The notes under the pieces: model-generated
Databases searched by the model: none
Seen by the model: the letters and a program-made list of their open reading frames with translations, nothing else
Told to the model about the DNA's origin: nothing
Source of the DNA: an uncultured Chitinophagaceae bacterium
GTDB taxonomy: Bacteria; Bacteroidota; Bacteroidia; Chitinophagales; Chitinophagaceae
DNA: 64,000 bases
NCBI GenBank assembly: GCA_937873715.1
Contig: CALMYJ010000004.1
Coordinates: 138,722 to 202,721, forward strand
Direction of reading: 5' to 3'
Translations under genes and position numbers: made by a program
Shown: in pieces, positions 42,812-50,982 of the stretch
How the letters are laid out: every line of letters begins with the position of its first letter
How positions within the stretch are numbered: position 1 is the first letter of the stretch

Positions 42812-44044
42812 TTACATCCCCATCTTCTTCTTCAAATTTGCATCAATAGCATCCAAAAATTCTTCGGTATATAAATAATGTTCGCCGTGGCTTACTTTAT
42901 TACCGTGGATACATACTGCCAGGTCTTTGGTCATTTTGCCGCTCTCCACCGTTTCGATACAAACCGCTTCCAGTGCATTGCAAAAATCAATCAGCGGCTG
43001 GTTGCCGTCTAATTTACCCCGGAAAGCAAGGCCCCTCGTCCAGGCAAAGATGGAGGCAATTGGGTTGGTAGAAGTTGGTTTGCCTTTTTGATGGTCACGG
43101 TAGTGGCGGGTAACGGTACCGTGTGCTGCTTCTGCTTCCATGGTTTTACCATCAGGGGTAACCAGTACCGAAGTCATTAAACCTAAAGAGCCAAAGCCCT
43201 GTGCCACTGTATCGCTCTGTACATCGCCATCATAATTTTTGCAGGCCCATACAAAGTTGCCGTTCCATTTTAAAGCGCTGGCCACCATATCATCAATCAG
43301 CCTGTGCTCGTATACAATGCCGGCAGCATCAAACTGTGCTTTAAATTCATTTTGATACACTTCTTCAAAAATATCTTTAAAGCGGCCATCGTATTTTTTA
43401 AGAATGGTATTTTTTGTAGAAAGGTATAAAGGCCATTTTTTGCTGAGTGCCATATTAAAACAGCTTCTTGCAAAACCATAAATACTCTCATCGGTATTGT
43501 ACATGGTTAACGCCACACCATCGCCTTTGTAGTTGTACACTTCAAAAGTTTGAGGTTCGCCGCCACCTTCGGGTGTAAAGGTCATAGTGAGCTTGCCCTT
43601 GCCTTTAATAACGGTATCGGTTGCCCGGTATTGGTCGCCAAAAGCATGACGGCCCACGATGATAGGCGCATCCCAGTTGGTAACGAGGCGTGGGATATTT
43701 TTAATTACTATTGGCTCACGAAAAACGGTACCATCCAAAATATTACGGATAGTGCCGTTGGGGCTCTTCCACATTTGCTTCAGGTTAAATTCTGTAACCC
43801 TGGCCTCATCCGGTGTAATGGTGGCGCATTTAATACCCACACCATATTGCTTAATGGCATTGGCAGAGTCGATGGTTACCTGGTCGTTGGTCTGGTCACG
43901 GTATTCCACACCCAGGTCGTAATATTTAATATCCACTTCCACGTAAGGGAGTATCAGTTTGTCTTTAATAAACTTCCAGATAATCCTGGTCATCTCATCA
44001 CCGTCTAATTCCACAACGGGATTTGCTACTTTAATTTTGCTCAT
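42812..44044 (-). CDS. NADP-dependent isocitrate dehydrogenase, eukaryote-like (type II)
   Basis: A 410-residue enzyme that oxidatively decarboxylates isocitrate to 2-oxoglutarate. [66 protein letters not shown], and [26 protein letters not shown] followed by [16 protein letters not shown] place it in the dimeric eukaryote-like NADP subfamily, not the E. coli type. A second isocitrate dehydrogenase of E. coli type lies 650 bp upstream on the same strand, beyond an S23 gene cassette. A TACATTTG -7-like element is at 44074-44081; its expected -33 position falls inside the left repeat array of the cassette. Confidence 0.95.
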   Translation of the reverse strand: MSKIKVANPVVELDGDEMTRIIWKFIKDKLILPYVEVDIKYYDLGVEYRDQTNDQVTIDSANAIKQYGVGIKCATITPDEARVTEFNLKQMWKSPNGTIRNILDGTVFREPIVIKNIPRLVTNWDAPIIVGRHAFGDQYRATDTVIKGKGKLTMTFTPEGGGEPQTFEVYNYKGDGVALTMYNTDESIYGFARSCFNMALSKKWPLYLSTKNTILKKYDGRFKDIFEEVYQNEFKAQFDAAGIVYEHRLIDDMVASALKWNGNFVWACKNYDGDVQSDTVAQGFGSLGLMTSVLVTPDGKTMEAEAAHGTVTRHYRDHQKGKPTSTNPIASIFAWTRGLAFRGKLDGNQPLIDFCNALEAVCIETVESGKMTKDLAVCIHGNKVSHGEHYLYTEEFLDAIDANLKKKMGM

Positions 44045-44073
44045 AATTCAACATTTATTTTTTTTAAGGTGGA

Positions 44074-44081
44074 CAAATGTA
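44074..44081 (-). promoter_or_regulatory. Candidate -7 element of the type II icd promoter
   Basis: CAAATGTA on the plus strand reads TACATTTG on the minus strand, a full match to TAnnTTTG, 30 bp upstream of the icd ATG. The -33 position 19 bp further upstream (44101-44104) lies within the heptamer array and does not read TTTG. Confidence 0.45.
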
Positions 44082-44094
44082 CAATATTCAGCAG

Positions 44095-44136
44095 ATACTG
44101 GATGCTGGATGCTGGGTACTGGATACTGGATGCTGG
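44095..44136 (+). repeat. Left heptamer array of the S23 cassette
   Basis: Six tandem 7-bp units of the form (A/G)T(A/G)CTGG: ATACTGG, ATGCTGG, ATGCTGG, GTACTGG, ATACTGG, ATGCTGG. They are the reverse complement of the units in the right array (44592-44689), so the two arrays are inverted repeats around the S23 gene. The array ends 41 bp from the gene's stop codon. Confidence 0.9.
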
Positions 44137-44177
44137 ATATATTTTGAGGTATTTGGAGAAAGCTACCTGTTTGATTG

Positions 44178-44549
44178 TCAAAATTCATTGTGCGAACGTT
44201 CAACTGCCTGTATAAAATTGTTGATTTTTTTTCCAAGCGTATCAATTTTTATATGCAGGCATTTATACAGTGCTTCGTCGGTTATAGACTTTGTTTCAAA
44301 AAGTGTTTCAAGATGGTCGATTGTTTCATCATTTGATGATAATGCATAAATGAGAAATTTTATATAGTCCGCCTTATAACGCCTCCTGCCATAACCCTCC
44401 ACAATACAACTCTTAGCCGATTTACTTGACCTCCTGATTTGCTGTGCTTCTTCAAATTGCTCAAACTTTGGAAGATTAAGCGTCATCGCATGTATTTCAA
44501 TCACCACCTCCCTGGCCAGCTTCCATATTTCAAGATTCCTGTAACTCAT
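44178..44549 (-). CDS. Four-helix bundle protein (S23 / 23S rRNA intervening-sequence family)
   Basis: A 123-residue all-helical protein of the S23/IVP family (PF05635 type), related in fold to the accessory protein Avd of diversity-generating retroelements. Marks are [83 protein letters not shown]. The start at 44549 (MSYRNLEIW) is chosen because the upstream extension runs into heptamer repeats. The protein was first found in intervening sequences of 23S rRNA genes; its role outside them is unknown. Here it lies between two isocitrate dehydrogenase genes, enclosed by inverted 7-bp repeat arrays. Confidence 0.92.
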   Translation of the reverse strand: MSYRNLEIWKLAREVVIEIHAMTLNLPKFEQFEEAQQIRRSSKSAKSCIVEGYGRRRYKADYIKFLIYALSSNDETIDHLETLFETKSITDEALYKCLHIKIDTLGKKINNFIQAVERSHNEF

Positions 44550-44591
44550 TTTTAAATATAGATAAAAGGATTTCCAAATTGGAAACAGGCG

Positions 44592-44689
44592 CCAGTATCC
44601 AGCAACCAGTATCCAGCAACCAGTATCCAGCAACCAGTATCCAGCAACCAGTATCCAGCAACCAGTATCCAGCCTCCAGTATCCAGCCT
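44592..44689 (+). repeat. Right heptamer array of the S23 cassette
   Basis: Fourteen tandem 7-bp units, CCAGTAT alternating with CCAGCAA and, at the end, CCAGCCT. The first unit is 42 bp upstream of the S23 start and the last ends 5 bp before the end of the neighbouring isocitrate dehydrogenase gene (44695). It is inverted relative to the left array. The regular 14-bp alternation points to recent expansion. Confidence 0.92.
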
Positions 44690-44694
44690 CCCCC

Positions 44695-46005
44695 TTACAA
44701 GCTACTGCTCTTCTTCAGCATCACATAGGCCGTTATCACACCCATATTACTGATGATTTCCTCGCCAAATTCGCTTGTTTTAAGCAGTGTGGCGCCATGC
44801 ATCAGGTTATAAAAGTCAATAGTTACTCTTTTGCGCATAATAGTAGCCTGCAGGGCATCGGTAATTAATTCGGCCGCTTCCTTCCAGCCAATATATTCCA
44901 ATAACATACAGCCGCTCAGTATGACAGATGATGGATTCATACTGTCGGTACCGGCAAATTTTGGTGCTGTGCCATGGGTGGCTTCAAATACGGCATAGCC
45001 CGTTTTGTAATTGATATTAGCGCCGGGTGCTATACCAATACCCCCCACTTCGGCAGCCAGTGCATCAGAGATATAATCGCCATTAAGGTTGAGTGTCGCT
45101 ACCACCGAGTAATCTTTAGGTGCAATCAAAATTTGTTGTAAAAAATTATCCGCAATTACATCTTTCACCAGCAGTTTGCCTTCATGCAGGGCCTGGCGCT
45201 GTACTTCGTTGGCATGTGCTTCGCCATGCGTTTTTTTCAATTCATCCCATTCATCCCAGGTAAAGGTTTTATCACCATATTCCTGCCGGGCCACTTCGTA
45301 GCCCCATTGCTTAAAACCACCTTCGGTGTATTTCATAATATTGCCCTTGTGCACCAGCGATACGGAGGGCAGCCGGTTTTCCAAAGCATAATCAATGGCG
45401 GCACGTACCAGCCTTTTGGTACCTTCTGCCGAAACCGGTTTTACGCCATAGCTGCTGTTACCCGGGAAACGGATATTTTTTACCCCCATTTCCTCTATCA
45501 GAAATTGTTCAAATTTTTGTGCTTCGGGTGTACCGGCTTTCCACTCAATACCGGCATAAATATCTTCGGTGTTTTCTCTAAAAATAACCATATCCACATC
45601 CTGCGGATGTACCACTGGCGAAGGCACCCCTTTAAACCATTTTACAGGACGTACACAGGCATACAAGTCCAAATCCTGCCGCATAGCCACATTCAGGGAG
45701 CGAATGCCGCCGCCAATAGGTGTGGTAAGCGGCCCTTTGATAGATACGATATAGTCTTTTGCAATTTGCAGGGTTTCGGCCGGCAGCCATTCGCCGGTAA
45801 GTTTAAAAGCTTTTTCGCCGGCCAGCATTTCTTTCCACTCAATACTACGGGTACCATTGTACGCTTTTTCCACACCGGTATCAAATACTTTTTGAGCCAC
45901 CTGCCATATTTCGGGGCCAATACCGTCGCCCTCAATAAAAGGTATAACAGGATTATCGGGCACATTAAGTTTGCCATCGCTGCCCATTGTAATTTTTGAT
46001 GCCAT
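44695..46005 (-). CDS. icd: Isocitrate dehydrogenase, E. coli-like (type I)
   Basis: A 436-residue enzyme of the bacterial homodimeric isocitrate dehydrogenase subfamily. [50 protein letters not shown] (Ser103, matching the regulatory Ser113 of E. coli), [19 protein letters not shown] and [20 protein letters not shown] are characteristic. Of the residues contacting the 2'-phosphate of NADP in E. coli, the Lys344 equivalent is kept. Those equivalent to Tyr391 and Arg395 appear replaced by Ile and Asn (VTIDFYNLM), so coenzyme preference is uncertain. It is not related closely to the neighbouring type II enzyme. Confidence 0.94.
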   Translation of the reverse strand: MASKITMGSDGKLNVPDNPVIPFIEGDGIGPEIWQVAQKVFDTGVEKAYNGTRSIEWKEMLAGEKAFKLTGEWLPAETLQIAKDYIVSIKGPLTTPIGGGIRSLNVAMRQDLDLYACVRPVKWFKGVPSPVVHPQDVDMVIFRENTEDIYAGIEWKAGTPEAQKFEQFLIEEMGVKNIRFPGNSSYGVKPVSAEGTKRLVRAAIDYALENRLPSVSLVHKGNIMKYTEGGFKQWGYEVARQEYGDKTFTWDEWDELKKTHGEAHANEVQRQALHEGKLLVKDVIADNFLQQILIAPKDYSVVATLNLNGDYISDALAAEVGGIGIAPGANINYKTGYAVFEATHGTAPKFAGTDSMNPSSVILSGCMLLEYIGWKEAAELITDALQATIMRKRVTIDFYNLMHGATLLKTSEFGEEIISNMGVITAYVMLKKSSSL

Positions 46006-46049
46006 TGCAGAAATTTTTTTGAGTGTGAAAAAAGTTTTTGTGATGTATG

Positions 46050-46080
46050 CAAATGTAAGCGCTGCATATCGTATAATAAA
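46050..46080 (-). promoter_or_regulatory. Promoter of the type I isocitrate dehydrogenase gene
   Basis: On the minus strand, TTTA (46077-46080) and TACATTTG (46050-46057) are separated by 19 bp, one mismatch from TTTG-N19-TAnnTTTG. It lies 45 bp upstream of the ATG at 46005. Confidence 0.5.
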
Positions 46081-46105
46081 AATGCCTCCTTGAGGGAAGC
46101 ATTTT
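46078..46105 (-). terminator. Terminator after the carboxypeptidase-like lipoprotein gene
   Basis: AAAATGC (46079-46085) pairs with GCATTTT near 46099-46105, with partial pairing of TCC/GGA inside. Read on the minus strand the stem is followed by a T-rich stretch. It overlaps the outer part of the promoter of the downstream icd gene. Confidence 0.65.
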
Positions 46106-46129
46106 CGTTATCAGGACAAATATACACTT

Positions 46130-47932
46130 CTATCGTCTTTTTACCCTAAAGCTGCAGGCAACTACATACGGGGTATTGGCTGGTGGCGCACCGGTTAATG
46201 TGCCGGAAAAATTACCGGCAATATATTCGCTAACGGCACCAAACTCGGTGATATGAACATCAATAGGTGTTAATATACTGGTGCTATCCCTTATTTCGGA
46301 TGTATTAAACCGTACCAGGTTTTGTAAAACGCCTACACCAATACCGGAGCCAGAAAAAATGATTGTTGCACCATTATTATTTTGATTGGTGCTGCCATAA
46401 GCACTAATGTATTGCATGGTTGCCGTGCCCTCATGCCGCAGGATAATAGTTGGCGGTGTAAGTGCGTAAGCATTTCCATTTATAGTAAAATTAATGTACT
46501 CCTCAATAGTAATTCCGCAGGCAGCAATGGTGCCAACGGGGTTGTTGCCGTTGTTTACCATAATATTCATCACATTACTTTGTACCTGTGCTGCATTATC
46601 TACCGCCAGCAGGTTAACAGGTACGCCGCCGCCATCGCATACCAATATCTTAAGGCTGAAACTGCCGTCTGTTTTTACTTCGGTTTTATAATAGTTGTAG
46701 CCAATTAAAGCTACTACATAGCCATCGGTAACGGGGGTATTATTACAATTCATAACAGTACCAGTAACTACTGCTGAAAAATTGTCGGAAATTGTAATTA
46801 TACCCAGCGAAAAATCGGCTGTTGTTGTGCTTACAGTAAGTCGATATGCCGGACCTCCAAGACAATTTTTACTAGTAAACACCTCAAAAGTTAAATTGGT
46901 ATTTGCGGGCACACGGCCACTTACAAAGCCATTATTATCCGTAAAGCCATGTGCTCCGGTATAAGAACCGGTGTCATACTTAACAACGATATGTGCATTG
47001 GGTATGGGCTGGCCATTGGCATCCTGTATGGTTACATCAAACTTAACCGAGGCCTGCAGGGGTATATCGCAATTCCAGTATGAAAAATGGCTAACATCTC
47101 CTTTGTAGGTATTGCCGTTTTTTACCGCACTCCCTTCTTCTTTCCAAAGGCCCAGGGCTTCATCAAAATACCAGAGGGGTATAGTGGCAGGTGCTTTACC
47201 CAGCAAGGCTGTTGGCAATGGAAATTCCAATAAGGCTTTTTTGCCGGGTGCCACCTGCAGGGGTTGTCCGCCATTACCTATAAGTTCCACCGCAGCCATG
47301 CCATAAGTTTCCAGCAGTTTTAATGCGCCATCAGTATTAAGGCCCCGCAGGTCGCCGGGCATGGTTTGGTACAGGTCTTCTGCAACCGGGTTAAGCCATT
47401 GCAGCGCTATATTAACCGGGCCACTGTAGGCGGCGCCGCCTGATGCCGTCATCACAGCATCTGCCGGCAGGCTTACCTTCATGCCAGTAGCCAGGCTTAC
47501 TGTACCGCCAGTGGCCGCATCTACAGTGCCTGCAATGGTTTTGGGTAATAATTTTATCCGGCAAAAATTGGCTTTACCTTCAATGGCACTATAGGTTTTA
47601 ATGGCATTGAAATAGCCCGGCTTTTTAACTTTCACCACTGCTGCATTTTTCACCACCGAAACATTTTTTATTTCAAAAAAGCCAAACTTATCTGTAGTGG
47701 TTGTGCTGCTGCCAAATTTTACATCGGCATCTTTTACGGGCATATTATTTTCATCTGTTACAAAACCGGATATTGAAGAAGGGATACGGCTGCTTAAATC
47801 CGGCAATTCGGCTGTGGGTATAAACCCTTCTGAACTTAATTCTTTTTGACAGGAAAAAAATACAGCAGCAATCAATAGTGGAAAGAACAGTCTTACCAAA
47901 GGTTTGATTTTCAAACTAAGACGCTTGTTCAT
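46130..47932 (-). CDS. Secreted lipoprotein with carboxypeptidase-regulatory-like domains
   Basis: A 600-residue protein with a lipoprotein signal ending FFSC (about residue 28). A carboxypeptidase-regulatory-like domain follows (SISGFVTDENNMPVKDADVKFGSSTTTTDKFGFFEIKNV, about 53-95). A middle region has VSLATGMKVSLPADAVMTASGGAAYSGPVNIALQWLNP, which resembles a ZU5/GAIN-like sandwich. Two further domains begin near VKFDVTIQDANGQPIPNAHIVVKYDTGSYTG and VVTGTVMNCNNTPVTDGYVVALIG. No enzymatic motif is visible; a surface-binding or structural role is likely. Its own terminator separates it from icd. Confidence 0.82.
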   Translation of the reverse strand: MNKRLSLKIKPLVRLFFPLLIAAVFFSCQKELSSEGFIPTAELPDLSSRIPSSISGFVTDENNMPVKDADVKFGSSTTTTDKFGFFEIKNVSVVKNAAVVKVKKPGYFNAIKTYSAIEGKANFCRIKLLPKTIAGTVDAATGGTVSLATGMKVSLPADAVMTASGGAAYSGPVNIALQWLNPVAEDLYQTMPGDLRGLNTDGALKLLETYGMAAVELIGNGGQPLQVAPGKKALLEFPLPTALLGKAPATIPLWYFDEALGLWKEEGSAVKNGNTYKGDVSHFSYWNCDIPLQASVKFDVTIQDANGQPIPNAHIVVKYDTGSYTGAHGFTDNNGFVSGRVPANTNLTFEVFTSKNCLGGPAYRLTVSTTTADFSLGIITISDNFSAVVTGTVMNCNNTPVTDGYVVALIGYNYYKTEVKTDGSFSLKILVCDGGGVPVNLLAVDNAAQVQSNVMNIMVNNGNNPVGTIAACGITIEEYINFTINGNAYALTPPTIILRHEGTATMQYISAYGSTNQNNNGATIIFSGSGIGVGVLQNLVRFNTSEIRDSTSILTPIDVHITEFGAVSEYIAGNFSGTLTGAPPANTPYVVACSFRVKRR

Positions 47933-48014
47933 GTTGGTAGTATTTGTTTTAAAGGTGCAGGGTTAGGCCTGGAAGAGCCGGTCATCGGCAATTTTGTTGC
48001 ACCGGTAAAAAAAA

Positions 48015-48470
48015 TTAACCAAAATCAATACTGCAGTTTATCCATTCATCATCAAACCTTACCCCGTCGAACTTTTTATAAAAGTTGATGGCCGGCTCAT
48101 TCCAGTTAAGCACCTGCCAGGTAATGCCGCATAAATTTTTTGCTTTAGCCACGGCTATTAATTTTTCCAGCAACAGCCTGCCCAGGCCCTGTCCACGCAT
48201 TTTTTCGGTTACCACAATATCTTCTAAATACATGCGCTGCCCTTTCCAGGTGGAGTAGCGTATGTAGTACAGGGCAAAACCCTCCACCCTGCCATCGGCT
48301 TCGGCTACATAGGCCCACCATACCGGGTTGGGCCCAAAGCCGCTTTGTTCAAAATGCTCAAAATCAACGGTAACTTCATGTGGTGCTTTTTCATACTGGG
48401 CCAGTTCTTTAATCAGCTCCATCATTCGGGGGCAATCGGCTGCTGTGGCTTTCCTGATTGTAATATCCAT
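48015..48470 (-). CDS. GNAT family N-acetyltransferase
   Basis: A 151-residue acetyltransferase. ITIRKATAADCPRMMELIKELAQYEKAPHEV opens the fold, GFALYYIRYSTWKGQRMYLEDIVVTEKMRGQGLGRLLLEKLIAVAK carries the acetyl-CoA-binding RGQGLG loop (about 103-108), and the C-terminal part has WQVLNWNEPAINFYKKFDGVRFDDEW. The pattern resembles diamine (spermidine/spermine) N-acetyltransferases, but the substrate is not certain. It lies 82 bp upstream of the lipoprotein gene on the same strand and diverges from thyA. Confidence 0.92.
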   Translation of the reverse strand: MDITIRKATAADCPRMMELIKELAQYEKAPHEVTVDFEHFEQSGFGPNPVWWAYVAEADGRVEGFALYYIRYSTWKGQRMYLEDIVVTEKMRGQGLGRLLLEKLIAVAKAKNLCGITWQVLNWNEPAINFYKKFDGVRFDDEWINCSIDFG

Positions 48471-48552
48471 ACTTCAATTATTTGCCTAAATATCGGCATT
48501 GCCTGAATAACTTTTAGTATTTGGCTTTTTAGTTTTACTGTACTTTGCAGCC

Positions 48553-49362
48553 ATGCAGCAATACCTTAATTTACTACAGCACATTCTTGATACGGGTACA
48601 GATAAAGCCGACCGCACCGGCACCGGCACCCGGAGTGTATTTGGTTACCAGATGCGATTTAACCTAAGCGAAGGATTCCCGCTGGTTACCACCAAAAAGT
48701 GTCATTTAAAAAGTATTATTTACGAACTGCTCTGGTTTTTAAATGGCGATACCAATATCAAATACCTTAACGATAATAAGGTTTCTATCTGGGATGAATG
48801 GGCCGATGAAGATGGTAACCTTGGGCCCGTGTATGGCAAGCAATGGCGCAGTTGGGCAGGTGCCGATGGTGTGGAAATTGACCAGGTAAAAGATGTTATC
48901 AATCAGCTCAAAAATAACCCCGACAGCCGCCGTATCATCATCAGCGCCTGGAATGTGGCAGATTTGCCAAAGATGAAACTTATGCCCTGTCATTGCCTGT
49001 TCCAGTTTTATACAGCGCCTTCGGCCAATGGAAAACGAAAGCTAAGCTGCCAGTTGTACCAGCGCAGTGCCGATGTGTTTTTAGGCGTGCCATTTAACAT
49101 TGCTTCTTATGCCTTACTCACCATGATGATAGCGCAGGTATGTGATATGGAGTTGGGCGATTTTGTATGGACAGGTGGCGACACACATTTGTACAGCAAT
49201 CATTTTGAGCAGGCTCAATTGCAACTTACCCGTACCCCTTATCCCCTGCCTCAAATGAAAATTAACCCTGCCGTAAAAAATATCTTCGACTTTAATTTCG
49301 AAGATTTTGAACTCCTGAATTACGAGTGCCACCCGGCAATTAAAGCACCTGTAGCGGTATAG
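48553..49362 (+). CDS. thyA: Thymidylate synthase
   Basis: A 269-residue enzyme methylating dUMP to dTMP with methylene-tetrahydrofolate. [17 protein letters not shown], the catalytic Cys146 in [34 protein letters not shown] and [14 protein letters not shown] are diagnostic. The length matches E. coli ThyA (264). TTTG at 48520 and TACTTTG at 48541 may be its promoter, with slightly short spacing. folA, which regenerates its cofactor, lies 1.6 kb downstream with an ATPase gene between them. Confidence 0.97.
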   Translation: MQQYLNLLQHILDTGTDKADRTGTGTRSVFGYQMRFNLSEGFPLVTTKKCHLKSIIYELLWFLNGDTNIKYLNDNKVSIWDEWADEDGNLGPVYGKQWRSWAGADGVEIDQVKDVINQLKNNPDSRRIIISAWNVADLPKMKLMPCHCLFQFYTAPSANGKRKLSCQLYQRSADVFLGVPFNIASYALLTMMIAQVCDMELGDFVWTGGDTHLYSNHFEQAQLQLTRTPYPLPQMKINPAVKNIFDFNFEDFELLNYECHPAIKAPVAV

Positions 49363-49372
49363 CGTTTAAAAT

Positions 49373-49512
49373 ATTACCAGCGGAATCGTATAAAGAAGCA
49401 TAGATTCCGCTGATATTTTTCTGGCCGGCCTACTCCTTCTTTCTTCCTGCTTTGCTAAAAAGAAAAAATTATTACCAGCGGAATCTATATATATTTGTAC
49501 ACTTTCCGCTGG
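49373..49512. repeat. Pair of palindromic repeats upstream of the AAA ATPase gene
   Basis: The 15-bp sequence ATTACCAGCGGAATC occurs exactly at 49373-49387 and 49471-49485. Each copy is followed by an inverted core: GATTCCGCTG at 49403-49412 and TTCCGCTGG at 49504-49512. This gives two inverted repeats with arms of 10 and 9 bp. The second encloses TATATTTG (49490-49497), a full match to the -7 promoter box. The arrangement suggests an operator overlapping the promoter of the ATPase gene, or the end of an inserted element. Confidence 0.7.
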
Positions 49513-49527
49513 AAATAAATATAACAG

Positions 49528-50946
49528 ATGAATACTGTAATTATAGGAAGGGAGCAGGAGCAGGCGATGCTTGCTGAGATGGAAGCCGCTGTTGCCACCG
49601 ATATGCTGGCCATAACCGGCAGGCGGAGGGTGGGCAAAACCTGGCTGGTAAAAACTTATTTTGAAGGCCGTATGCATTTTGAATTTAGCGGTGTGCTTAA
49701 CGCAGGCAATGAAGCACAACTGCAAAGTTTTACCATAGCGCTCTCAAAATACAGCGGTAAAAAAATTAAAACCCGGCCCACTAACTGGATGGAGGCATTT
49801 GAACTGCTTGCTACCCATCTTGAAAAAATAAAGCGCTCCAAAAAACTGCTGGTATTTATTGACGAACTGCCCTGGCTGGATAACCACAAATCAGGTTTTT
49901 TAGCCGGGCTGGAATGGTTTTGGAACAGTTGGGCTTATGGCCGAAACATACTCTTTATCATCTGTGGCTCCGCCACATCCTGGATGCAAAGCAAAATCAT
50001 TAACAACCGCGGCGGCCTGCACAACCGTGTTACCAAACGCATGCACCTGCAACCTTTTAACCTTACGGAAACCGAAGCATTCCTGCGGCATAAAGGTATT
50101 ACGCTGTCACGCTATGATATAGTGCAGTTGTACATGGCGCTGGGCGGCATACCGCATTACCTTAAAGAAATAAAAAAGGGGCAGAGCGCCGCACAAAACA
50201 TCAACAGGATATGCTTTGAAAAAAACGGCTTGCTGGTAAATGAATTCGATAATTTGTATCATGCTTTGTTTACCGATGCCCGCCAGCACATTAGCATTAT
50301 ACAGGCGCTTGCATCAAAGCACAAAGGTTTGTCAAGAGCCGAAATATTAAAAGTCACCCAACTAAAAGACGGCGGCACATTCAGCAAATTGCTGCAAGAA
50401 CTGGAACAAAGCAATTTTATCAGTGTAAGCTATCCTTACGGCAAAGTAAAAAAGGAAGCCTTGTACAGGCTGGTGGATGAATTCTCACTTTTTTACCTTC
50501 GTTTTATACATAAAAAGAAAAACATCAACTGGCAGCAACTGAGTGCTTCACCGGCTTATAAAACCTGGAGCGGTTATGCTTTTGAAAATATTTGTTTTAA
50601 ACATATCAATAAAATAAAAGCAGCGCTGGGTATCAGGGCAGTATATACAGAGCAATCCAGTTTTTATTACAAAGGAAGTACCCATGAGCCCGGTACACAG
50701 ATAGATTTGCTGATTGACCGCAACGATAATGTGATAAACATTTGTGAAGTGAAATTTTATGACAGGCCTTTTAGCCTTGATAAAAAATATGCTGACGACC
50801 TGCGTAATACCATGCGTATTTTTAAAGAGAGGAGCAAAACCAAAAAGTCTTTGTTTCTTACATTTATAACCAGCTTTGGGCTGGCGCCAAACATACACAG
50901 CATTGGTTATGTGCAGCAGGAACTTACTATGGAAAGTTTATTTTAA
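49528..50946 (+). CDS. AAA family ATP-binding protein with C-terminal DUF234/nuclease-like domain
   Basis: A 472-residue ATPase. The Walker A loop is GRRRVGKT (31-38), Walker B is LLVFIDELPWLD (about 108-118) and a sensor-like ICGSATSWM follows. A winged-helix region (LSRAEILKVTQLKDGGTFSKLLQELEQSNFIS) leads to a C-terminal DUF234-type domain with TQIDLLIDRNDNVINICEVKFYDRPF, whose Asp and ExK resemble a PD-(D/E)xK nuclease core. Such ATPases are scattered in Bacteroidota and archaea; their function is unknown. The gene separates thyA from folA and has palindromic repeats upstream, which hints at insertion. Confidence 0.9.
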   Translation: MNTVIIGREQEQAMLAEMEAAVATDMLAITGRRRVGKTWLVKTYFEGRMHFEFSGVLNAGNEAQLQSFTIALSKYSGKKIKTRPTNWMEAFELLATHLEKIKRSKKLLVFIDELPWLDNHKSGFLAGLEWFWNSWAYGRNILFIICGSATSWMQSKIINNRGGLHNRVTKRMHLQPFNLTETEAFLRHKGITLSRYDIVQLYMALGGIPHYLKEIKKGQSAAQNINRICFEKNGLLVNEFDNLYHALFTDARQHISIIQALASKHKGLSRAEILKVTQLKDGGTFSKLLQELEQSNFISVSYPYGKVKKEALYRLVDEFSLFYLRFIHKKKNINWQQLSASPAYKTWSGYAFENICFKHINKIKAALGIRAVYTEQSSFYYKGSTHEPGTQIDLLIDRNDNVINICEVKFYDRPFSLDKKYADDLRNTMRIFKERSKTKKSLFLTFITSFGLAPNIHSIGYVQQELTMESLF

Positions 50947-50982
50947 AAGCATGATGTTATCAATACCTAATACTATTTCAAT

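Noticed and set aside
43959-44147. Open frames reading into the heptamer arrays (peptides such as GCWMLGTGYWMLD)
   Set aside because: They are translations of the 7-bp repeats, not genes; the same applies to the upstream extension of the S23 gene beyond 44549.
44095-44689. CRISPR array
   Set aside because: The units are 7 bp in direct tandem without spacers, and no cas genes are present.
49377-49412. First palindrome after thyA as a rho-independent terminator
   Set aside because: The loop is 15 bases and only a short T-run follows; the exact repetition of the arm 98 bp later fits an operator or repeat element better.
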